The notes under the pieces were generated by a model. That model searched no databases and was not told where the DNA came from. It saw only the letters and a list, made by a program, of their open reading frames with translations. This document shows positions 53,558-64,000 of a DNA stretch of 64,000 nucleotides, one piece after another. Origin of the DNA: Periplaneta americana (Eukaryota; Arthropoda; Insecta; Blattodea; Blattidae); the NCBI RefSeq assembly GCF_040183065.1, contig NC_091121.1:65998787-66062786 (forward strand), in the 5' to 3' direction. The position numbers were made by a program, and so were the translations under genes. Positions within the stretch are counted from its first letter, which is position 1; the number at the start of each line of letters is the position of its first letter.

Positions 53558-54995
53558 CAGGGTGTTTAAAAAATACGGGGCATAATTTCAGGTATGTATT
53601 TCCCACATGTAGACAATCAAAATAGTTCATTACAACATGTGTCCGGAAATGCTTCATTTCCGAGTTATGGCCTTCACAACATTGAAATTCATCGGAACGT
53701 TTTTCTTTCCGCAGGTCGTTGTCATTACAGAAGATGTTCAAAATGTCCACCTCCTGCTTGAATACAGACCTCACATCGATGTCTCATTGACCTGCGAACA
53801 CGATCCCAAAGTCCAGGAGTATTGCGTATGTCCTCAGAACATGCCACAATTCGATTCCGAAGGGATTCCAAATCAGGCACCGGAGACGAATAAACCAATG
53901 ATTTTAAATGGCCCCACAAGTAGAAATCGAGAGGGTTCAGATCAGGTGAGCGTGGAGGCCAAGCAATTGGGCCACCTCTACTTATCCATCGATCAGGAAA
54001 CCTTCGATCCAAGTACCGGCGAGCCGTACGACTGAAGTGTGCAGGAGCGCCATCATGCAAGAAGTGAATGTGTTGACGATTGATCAGTGGAGTGTCTTCT
54101 AAAACATGAGGTATGGTGTTTTCCAGGAAGTTTGTGTACGCCTGGCCCGTAAGTCTGTTTACAAGTACATGGGGTCCAACTAATCGATCACCAATGATAC
54201 CGGCCCACATGTTGTCCCATACATGCTGATTGTGGAAATTTGTTATGCCATCTCATGTGAACTGTGCTTCATCTGTAAATAATACTAAGGCAGGAAAGTT
54301 CGGATTTACACCACACTGCTGCAAGAACCACTGACAGAACCTAACTCGTGCAGGGTAATCTGCTGGTGACAGGGCCTGTACACGTTGCAAATGATAAGGA
54401 TACAATTGATACTCTTTCAACAGTCTCCAGACGGTCGTATGAGGAACACTGACTTGCAACGCTACCCTTCGTGTGCTGATAGAAGAAGTCATGTTCACAG
54501 CCTCCAGAATCTCCTCCTGTACTTCTGGAGTTGTAGATCTTGGTCGTCCCCTTCCCAAACCAGGAGAGTTAAATTTTCCATACTCGCACAGACGGTAATG
54601 GAGACGTACAATTAATGTCTTCCGATCTGGACATTGTCGCTGTGGGTACCTCTCCTGGTACAAACGACGAGCCAGCGCAGCATTGCCGTCCGCCTTACCG
54701 TACATGAAGTGTATCTCTGCCAGCTCTTGATTTGAATACATGTCGCACAGTCTAACGCCTACACAACACTGAATGTAACCTTCGCCTCGGAATGAACTGT
54801 CAGAATGCCCTCTTAATGTCTCCTTTGACGGCAACGACCTGCGGAAAGAAAAACGTTCTGGTGAATTTCAATGTTGTGAAGGCCATAACTCGGAAATAAA
54901 GCATTTCCGGACGCATGTTGTAATGAACTATTTTGATTGTCTACATGTGGGAAATACATACCTGAAATTATGCCCCGTATTTTTTAAACATCCTG
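53558..54995 (-). mobile_element. Nearly complete DD41D-type mariner/IS630 transposon (1,438 bp)
   Basis: Both ends carry terminal inverted repeats of about 165 bp starting CAGGGTGTTTAAAAAATACG (left) and, mirrored, CAGGATGTTTAAAAAATACG (right), with only a handful of differences. TA (within TATA) flanks both sides. The interior is a minus-strand transposase with one premature stop. Confidence 0.92.
53725..54834 (-). pseudogene. DD41D-type transposase with one in-frame stop
   Basis: The reading frame runs from ATG at 54,834 to TAA at 53,725, broken only by TGA at 54,253-54,255. It would cut and paste its own element. The N-terminal part shows MYSNQELAEIHFMYGKADGN and RLYQERYPQRQCPDRKT (DUF4817-like), then PGLGRGRPRSTTPEVQEEIL and VALQVSVPHTTVWRLLKEYQ (helix-turn-helix). 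The catalytic residues are D of LVLFTDEAQFT, D of HFLHDGAPAHF and D of SPDLNPLDFYLWG. The 41 residues between the second and third aspartates give a DD41D signature. The stop lies just after DEAQFT, where relatives usually have Arg or Trp; CGA to TGA is a one-base CpG transition. About 369 codons in total, a normal length. Inactive as it stands but young-looking. Confidence 0.88.
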
Positions 54996-57159
54996 TATAC
55001 AACTATATTTGGTCAAAGAGTACAAGCTACAGCAATATTATTCTTATTATTCTGTGCTCTTTGGTTTGTTCTTTTGTGGTTACAAGGCAACCGTCGTCAT
55101 AAAATGACAGTCGATACGAACAGCTGTTAGAAAGGCGGCCATTTTTCCCTATTATATATAACGCTTAAACAAGGCGTTTTGTGTATATATAACTACTGCA
55201 AAGCAACTCCCATTGTATAGTTACAGACTGTTTATATATCCATCGCTTATGCATGGTTTATTAGTAGCGTTTTCTGTCTCAACTCTACATAAGTCTCGTA
55301 TAAAAACTATACACGGTTTATTAGTGAGACCGATAGTATATTATCAGGCAGTATACATCTCACGTGACGATATGTGTCGGAGAAAGAACAATTGTTTTTA
55401 TGCATCTGAAGTCTGATTAGTGTAATACGTAGCTAATCGGCGATGTATGTAATGGAGTGGGTAAGTAACTGGCCACCCTACCCCAATATCTCCTGTCCTA
55501 GTTGCGTCATAAATAGTGGCTTTCTTGTATCACTTGAGACCTGTCTTCGAATTGTTGACTAAACAACAGTTCTTTAATTTCGTTTGCCAGAATGATTAAA
55601 TTAATTTGCGATAAGTGACATGCTGTAGATACTGCATATTTTTCTAAATAAAATATATGCCTCTATTTCGAAAAATGAATTAATTTTACACGTAGGTACG
55701 GACTGATTTATGACAGCTACTACGATACTGCAAGTAAGTCAGATGGGACACGATTTCTTTCTTTATTGAGATTCTTTATAATAATGAAGTTATTCCTGAA
55801 CTCTGACACGTATGACGCACCGCCATAATTGTTCAATCGTTGCCCAATAGGCCTACATTCATCCCTCCATCGTCCTCGACAAGAGATACGTAAACAACCC
55901 TTACGGGTAGCACACTTCGCGAGGTCGCTCGAGGGCGCAAGAGTCTCTGTCGCTCCTGTTTACATCATTATAATGATCAATAAATTTAACAATTTCATTT
56001 AAAAAATGTGTTGTCTTAAAGATAGTGTCTGACGTGTCCACACAAATTAGTGCATGGAGGATCAATGTTGGTTGTTTCATTGCACATCTAGATAACAATC
56101 AGTGAAGATTTCCCTGAAGTCTTAAGCAGTGTAATAATCTAATCTCCGTTTCTGGAATCTGTGGAGTATAGGAACCAAAACAAGTCCTTTTCGCAAGTGG
56201 CGAATGGAGGGGGGGGGGCAGTCCAATAACCGCTCTGATGGAAAGCATTGCTTGAAGACGAGCGTCTAAAATGCCACCTCTACTTATCACCTGTCACGTG
56301 CATCTTACCCCTTAGCGGCCGTGAGCCGATGCAGCCCGCAATACACTCCCGCACTGATAGGCTTCTCCCATTCTTGTCATAGGTTACACCCAAATGCGTC
56401 GATTTACGCCACACATTCCAGAAATGGACTGTAATTAATTACAGTTTAAATGAGAGGATCTTTAAGGCAAAATTAATTACCCCGATGATAGGACGACATG
56501 GGAGAATGTTGAGTAATAGAACGTGGACGACAAATTGCCAATCAATTTTGTATAGTATAGCTTACTGTCATTCAGGAACATAATTACAATATGTTCCATA
56601 AGTCTACAATACCGGTCTCTCAGTCTTACGTGTCTATTTACATAATTAGATAACTAGGATTAAAAATAAATTGTCGGTTAATAAGAATTTATTTTTTTTT
56701 TCTATATGTTGTTTTCTTTTGTAATATTTCTGCAGCTACGGATTTAGATGTATTGTATCTTTTCAGATAGTGCGAAAATTTGTTTTTATATAATTTAGTA
56801 GTCTTTGTATTAAAATAGCTTTTACCATTTTTATTAGCTACATTTAAGAAAGGAAAAAATGTAGTATAATATTCAACAAAAATTCACTAAGTCAACAAAT
56901 AAAATAAATTCCAGAACAAACTTTTCATAACAAAAGAAAACGTTGATGTACGGTAATATGGTTGATTGGTTTCCAGTGACTTTCCTGAACTCTAGACCAA
57001 TCAATTCCTGAACTGATAGTGACTTGAAGATACAGTGCAAATTACACCAATGTTACGATAATAGGCGAGACTTATTTATAGGGTTCACTATTATCCGTGG
57101 TAGGTTTCGGAAAGTATCCCTCTAGGGTACAGGCGAGGATTACCGTACAGTTATTAGAT
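54996..57159. other. About 2.2 kb without a supported gene
   Basis: AT-rich, with a less AT-rich patch at 55,880-55,960 and a G run near 56,208-56,217. Open frames of 63-67 codons have no recognisable domain. Confidence 0.5.
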
Positions 57160-57410
57160 AAAAGCTAGGAGTCGACAGTTTGATAAGAAAATTAGAAGAA
57201 TACAGAAGCTTCTGGTTGAGACATGTACAATGTATGACAGAAGTATACATTCTTAAGCAGATGATGGATTACAGACCAAGGAGAAGACGAAGTTTGGGTC
57301 ATCCAAGGAAACGCTGGCGATATTAGCTAACTGATGCGTAACAGGTTATAACCTAAAGATAAGAAAAAGAAGAAGATAATAAAAAGAAGAAGAAAATAGC
57401 ATATGATACG
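57160..57410 (+). pseudogene. RTE-like LINE C-terminal fragment with (AAG)n-rich tail
   Basis: The plus strand reads IRKLEEYRSFWLRHVQCMTE and YILKQMMDYRPRRRRSLGHP followed by RKRWRY and a stop. The pattern W..H...M........DYRPRGRRS.GRPRKRW is the C terminus of RTE-like ORFs. The segment then ends in AAGAAAAAGAAGAAGATAAT, a microsatellite tail. Confidence 0.65.
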
Positions 57411-57566
57411 GCAGTGATAAAATCCCTTTTAACAGAGATCTTCTTAATAAATTCTATTTTACTTTGTAGATGGTAACAAATCTAAAAGCAAGAGCTTCAA
57501 GTGTGCTTTGAAAGACGTGAAATCTACTGAAGATGCTGTTAAAAATAAATTAAAATAAAATTGTAT

Positions 57567-57860
57567 TCTGTAGGTAGAGAAGGTTCCAATAAATAGAGGG
57601 TTAGTGTGTGCTGTAATATGGAAGGACACTTCTAAGAGACATATTTTCGCAGTAAAATATAATTTCACTCTGTAGGTGGAGAAGAGTTCAAACTAATAGG
57701 TTAAGGTGTGCTAGACTCTACTCTGTAGGTGGAGAAGAGTTCAAACTAATAGGTTAAGGTGTGCTGGAGTTTACTCTGTAGGAGTAGAAGAGTCCAAACT
57801 AATAGGCTAAGGTGTGCTAGAGTCTATTCTGTAGATGGAAAAGAGTCAAATAACAGTGAA
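57567..57860. repeat. 53-bp minisatellite
   Basis: CTCTGTAGG-initiated units begin at 57,668, 57,721, 57,774 and 57,827, an exact 53-bp period. Each contains GAAGAGTTCAAACTAATAGG and GGTGTGCT. A more diverged unit lies upstream at about 57,567. Confidence 0.9.
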
Positions 57861-58773
57861 CTGAGATTTTCTGCGATAGATATAGTAAATAAAATCAAGT
57901 GAAGGAAAAACTTTTCATAATGAAATACCACTTCACTACAGTTTGAGTAGGATCCCAAACACGAGGAGTTATAGAATGAAACGATGAGGTTGGATTCCAT
58001 GGATAAGGACGAATATTTTCATATTATAGTACGATTTTATTGTGCACAGATTATTTACAGGACTTGAGTTAAATTCTTCGTCAGTGTAAGTAAAGTTGAA
58101 ATTGTCTGGTAGCAATTAAAGCTTTACTTTACTCAAACGAGAATGCTTTGTATTCGTATTTATTATAGCCTCTCTTCTTTAAGCGAGAGCGATGTCAAAC
58201 ATACCATTTGTTTGCCTGTAATCTTTGTTTTCTTTAAACGATCAAATGTCAAGTACCTACAACATGATTTTTACATGTGTATATAAACTGATATTATCTG
58301 TCTTTGATTTCTACTTATGTTGTTTCTTCTTCACTGTTCTTGTGGTGTATATAATATTTGTCCTTACTTTTATAATTTCGACATGAATTTATATATTAAA
58401 CCATGCTTCAACTAACCGAACGTACATAGCTTTATTAAAATCATTTTATTATTTTATTTAACGAACTTCCAGCTACATATTTTAACCCTTCATGTAAAAA
58501 TAATTTGAACAGCCAAAGAGAAAAGGATTCAGGTAGAAGCGTTCCTGGCCTGTTTTAATACTATTCTGAAATTTTCCTACAGAATCTAACATTAGCTAAA
58601 TGAGTGGACAGTTTCGAGATTCGAGCCTTGGATTTCCACATTCACAGTGATACAAATACGACGTTAACTCTTATAATCATAAAAATTCCAATTGGGGTTT
58701 CTGAAATTGTGATTTGGAAGACTGAAGAAAATTCCTTTTGAACTACTTTCAATTGCGCAATTTCTTTAGCATA
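57861..58773. other. No feature seen
   Basis: AT-rich flank of the nested element. Confidence 0.45.
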
Positions 58774-58805
58774 GTAAAGGTTGGTAATATTGCGATACTA
58801 ATAAT

Positions 58806-60999
<2,194 letters not shown>

Positions 61000-61208
61000 C
61001 TAATAATATTATGATAGTTCTTTTTGAGAATTTTTTACAATTTTACTGAGCGAGAGGAAGATCGCTTTTTGCGTCAACGTATTAAAGGAATATTCGTGAA
61101 CAAGTTTATGCACAAAACCGGTTCTTATCTCGCTCAGTAAAATTGTAAAAAATTCTCAAAAAGTACTATTATAATATTATTAGTATCATAATATTACCAG
61201 CCTTTACC

Positions 61209-61600
61209 GTATATAGCCTATCTTGGATTGGTTATAAGCGAGCTTGTATTATCAGCTTATTTCTAAGATTAATTTTCGTTTACTTTTTTAGAATTTTTTT
61301 CAGTTTTACGCTATTGTTTTCTTATAAATTATTTACTTAATTTTATTAACATTAATAGAGGTTTTAAGTTTGTTTCCAGACCTGGAAGGAGATTTATCTC
61401 TATTCCACGGCACTGGCCGTTTGTCCCTTGTCTTGTACCTGGGTATTTGTCCTACGTCTTCTAAATTTTGATCCTGCTTTGTGCTGGCCACACTATTAGA
61501 GAGGCCTGCATTGTGATCGAGTCTAAGTGTTCGTCAAAAGATACCCTCCCCTACACTCCATTGGGCTGTAACTCAGTATAAAGAAGAAGATTAAGCAATA
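61209..61600. other. Possible LINE or SINE 3' end with (AAG)n tail
   Basis: 61,390-61,600 is less AT-rich, contains GGCACTGGCCGTTTGTCCC and CATTGGGCTGTAACTCAG, and ends TATAAAGAAGAAGATTAAG. The simple tail suggests a retroelement 3' end. No coding sequence. Confidence 0.35.
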
Positions 61601-61639
61601 AGAGGAAAAATAAGACAAATTTTACAAGATTGATCTTGA

Positions 61640-62130
61640 TCCACCTTCTTCATTATTTTAAAAGTATTTTTAAATGGTCTGTAATTTGTCTTTATTGAAT
61701 ATCTCCATTTTTATTGCTGTTATTCAACGAACTTTAATGTTTTACTTTCTCGTTTGAGCTCAATATCATGAATTTCAATCTCTGAGTCTAATATTTATTA
61801 TTTTGTTGTAAGTTTTTTTCTGGTTATCTTGTGTCATATTATATTAATTTATATACATACTTCTTAGTAGGATACGATGACTTTTTATTTCATGTACATC
61901 TTTCTTCTCATTTGGATCAACATTGTTCTAATTTTACTGCAATATTCATAATATTTAGTTCTAATATCTTCGCTTCAGTTTTAATCAAATCGAGTATAAC
62001 CGCAAATATAATTTCTGATGCATCTATTTGCTGTATTTGTTTCTTCTTAAAGTCCATTTTTCTGAGCCGTGTAATAAAACTGGAACTCCAATTACCTTAC
62101 ATGATTCTCTTTAAATTTCTTTTTATGAAT
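61640..62130 (-). pseudogene. RTE-like LINE fragment
   Basis: The minus strand near 62,100 reads VIGVPVLLHGSEKWTLRRNK, then DASEIIFAVI, close to the VPVLLYGSETWTL....I..AEM.FLR block of RTE-like ORFs. Degenerate sequence continues to about 61,850 (KKDVHEIKSHRILLRSM). Heavily mutated. Confidence 0.5.
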
Positions 62131-62342
62131 TTTTTTAATTAATATTCTTTTAGTAGTTAAAATAATTGTCCAAATTTCTTTAATTTGTCTCCTACGTCAC
62201 TAAAAATATTATATGAAGTTATACATTCCAAAACGTTCTATCAGGCCTAAATTATTTATGCCGTCAGTGAAGTTTTTTCTTTTAAATCTAATTCTGTAAG
62301 GTGCTAATTATATATGTGGTGGAATACACATTACTCTTCTCT

Positions 62343-62343
62343 G

Positions 62344-62424
<81 letters not shown>
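62343..62424. repeat. (ATT)n microsatellite
   Basis: About 27 ATT units. Confidence 0.95.
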
Positions 62425-62497
62425 GTGAACAAATGCGTCCGAGCCCACAGATTACTCGTTGATACTATCAAAACATTTTACTAAATATAATCCAACC

Positions 62498-62582
62498 CAC
62501 TGGCGTACGCAGAATTTTGCCAAGCGGTGGGGTCGTTATTAAAATGGTTTACAATTTACATTATCGATATTTTAAAATTTGT

Positions 62583-62634
<52 letters not shown>

Positions 62635-63370
62635 CACCATTATCATCATCATCATCATAATCAGCTGAGTTGTCACAAGGAGATGTGAAACTAGTTCCGG
62701 GAAGAAAGTTCATGACATCATCACGCTGCAGCGGCGAAGAAACATTTGCCAATGAGATATTTTCACTAACCTCGCGAGAACCACTATGCGACTTTTTGCT
62801 AAAAAAATTGTAAAATTGAGCTTTTCTGTCGCTTAGACATATCAAAGAACCCGGAACGATAATGTGAAGTTTATATTAAAAATATGAACTGTCAAATGCA
62901 CAAAACGTTAAACGAACGTTTCATAATAAAGTCAGAATCAAATTAACGAACGGGTGAATACCCCTCTTAAAATTAGTTTAAAATCGACAATGCACAATAT
63001 TTAACATATGCATTGCAGAACTGTCAAATCAACCTTTTCAGTATGTTTCAGAACAAGTTATATTTCACATTGTGTCAGCTTCATTTTATTGCAATGTTGG
63101 TACTGCTGTATTTGGTAGGTCTCTCTATAATAAAGATAGCATTGTTATAATTGGAACGTGCCGCAGCACCATGCACAGGAATTATGTTGAAGGAGTGGTA
63201 GGAGAACTATGCCTTAGGTCGATATAGATTTTGTTACTCTGATAGTGAAAAATTAGGGAAGGGAAAACGATTATGAATAAAAAAAAATACTCAAATCTAA
63301 ATATTTCATTTTTTTTTCAAAATGCTCAAGGGAGGTTCAAACCCGGTAACCCCCCTTCCGTAAGCTCCTG
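62498..63370 (-). mobile_element. Non-autonomous hAT element, TTF/ZMYM-like (873 bp)
   Basis: CACTGGCGTACGCAGAATT (left) and, mirrored, CAGGAGCTTACGGAAGGGG (right) are diverged terminal repeats. ATCCAACC at 62,490-62,497 and 63,371-63,378 is a perfect 8-bp target duplication. The interior keeps only the start of a transposase (minus strand) and a second (ATT)n array at 62,585-62,633. Confidence 0.8.
62640..62840 (-). pseudogene. N-terminal remnant of TTF-type hAT transposase
   Basis: ATG at 62,840 starts MSKRQKSSILQFF. A frame change at the T7 run (about 62,805-62,811) then leads into FFSKKSHSGSREVSENISLA and SSPLQRDDVMNF. An MSKRQK..I..FF.KK start followed by an acidic, Ser-rich linker is typical of TTF-type zinc-finger hAT proteins. 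Nothing of the zinc finger or catalytic core remains. Confidence 0.6.
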
Positions 63371-63378
63371 ATCCAACC

Positions 63379-63904
63379 CATTCAAATTCACACTGTGACA
63401 TGGGTTTTTACAGGAGAAAACTTAAAAAGACTATTAAATTCTTCTTTTAATAATCTGAAATGCACGACCGACATTTATAGCTGTTGTGTAATGAACATTC
63501 AGCATTCTACATCAACTTCAGAGTTGTAGTAGATTTGCCTACAACGTGTGCATCACTCAAAGCTGCGAGACGACAGGGAGTAGCAATAATTCCTCTTGTG
63601 CTTGAGGGAGATTGGTTCACAGGACAACATTTTTTTGGTTAACTCATCCCCACTGCGCTCTGAAATGTGCATTCCTGCCATAGCACAAGACGGCGAAGAA
63701 TGAAATTGTGAGAGAGGCTGGAAAAACTTCTGTTCATGTCGTCGGGAAAAACAGAGCGGCTTCTTGAGCGAAAAGAAAGGCAAAAGGAAAGAGAGTGGGA
63801 TGAGAAAAGAGGACGTAGGGTAAAAGGAATATGTAGTAATATCAATATTTTCGATACTAGGAATCGTCTGAAGCACCCACCCATCAAAAAATGTATTTGC
63901 TCTT
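63379..63904. other. No gene recognised
   Basis: Two overlapping minus-strand frames (63,553-63,876 and 63,639-63,887) are Ser/Phe-rich with no domain. Nothing else is seen. Confidence 0.45.
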
Positions 63905-64000
63905 CTTTATAACATGTTACGTAGTAATGTTCTAAGGAGTACGCCTCCTAGGTCTTGAGGTGGCCCGGGTTCGATTCCCGGTCGTGAAACAGAGGGATTT
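63905..64000 (+). repeat. SINE head, cut by the window end
   Basis: GTGGCCCGGGTTCGATTCCC with GGTCG following (B box at 63,966-63,980) continues into AAACAGAGGGATTT at the edge. The A-box half is degenerate. Partial copy. Confidence 0.6.

Noticed and set aside
53637..54035. 132-codon plus-strand open frame
   Set aside because: Antisense of the DD41D transposase and its terminal repeat.
63553..63887. Two overlapping Ser/Phe-rich minus-strand frames
   Set aside because: Two frames of the same stretch, no domain, no splice context.

Overview
This is eukaryotic, AT-rich, repeat-dominated nuclear DNA, most likely from an insect and probably a cockroach or other blattodean. The basis is inferential: one RGK-type GTPase exon with GT/AG splice sites, several tRNA-derived SINE families with A and B boxes, LINE, Penelope, hAT and IS630/Tc1/mariner families typical of large insect genomes, and a strong excess of the palindrome TAGGCCTA. 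I see no prokaryotic operons, no rRNA, no CRISPR array, no convincing functional tRNA and no viral gene.

Layout. 1-9.4 kb: SINE heads, decayed hAT transposase fragments of two lineages (2.1-2.7, 4.5-5.1, 7.7-8.2 kb), LINE 3' ends, a 355-bp GATA/GGTA array, one MITE and an internally deleted LINE. 9.4-20 kb: microsatellites, an R1-like LINE with an RNase H domain and a tandemly repeated 3' UTR (11.0-13.0 kb), a second LINE 3' end (13.0-13.9 kb), a foldback element (14.8-15.4 kb), a LINE inserted in a decayed GATG tract (15.5-16.7 kb), a tandemly arranged SINE (18.0-18.4 kb), a TTAA-flanked foldback element and a MITE. 20.4-24.2 kb: a TATAA array followed by a 3.2-kb minisatellite with higher-order repeats. 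24.2-37 kb: a non-autonomous hAT element with perfect 8-bp target duplication (25.2-26.4 kb), SINEs, a Penelope-like fragment with a GIY-YIG domain, a 1.1-kb inverted-repeat element, and a LINE reverse transcriptase interrupted by an IS630-type transposon. 37-49 kb: MITEs, two more LINE fragments, a second hAT copy nested in a second foldback element, SINEs and a purine-rich minisatellite.

49.9-50.1 kb holds the only probable host coding sequence, a 212-bp internal exon resembling RGK-family small GTPases (Rad/Gem/Rem/Kir). The rest of the window would then be intron or intergenic DNA around that gene. 50.4-55.0 kb carries an IS630 fragment, a LINE fragment, about 2 kb of plain AT-rich DNA and a nearly complete 1,438-bp DD41D-type mariner-like element with one in-frame stop.

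The most notable object is at 58.8-61.2 kb: a structurally complete hAT transposon (2,194 bp, 18/19 matching terminal repeats, perfect 8-bp target duplication CTAATAAT, uninterrupted 494-aa transposase with all three expected acidic residues) inserted inside a 233-bp palindromic MITE. The window ends with another hAT derivative (62.5-63.4 kb) and the head of a SINE cut by the window edge.

There is no coordinated gene system here. The content is a layered record of transposition: at least three nested insertions can be ordered in time, and at least four hAT groups (one CGGBP1-like transposase with several sub-families, one ZBED5/GTF2IRD2-like, one TTF/ZMYM-like, one short MITE) have been active in the lineage.
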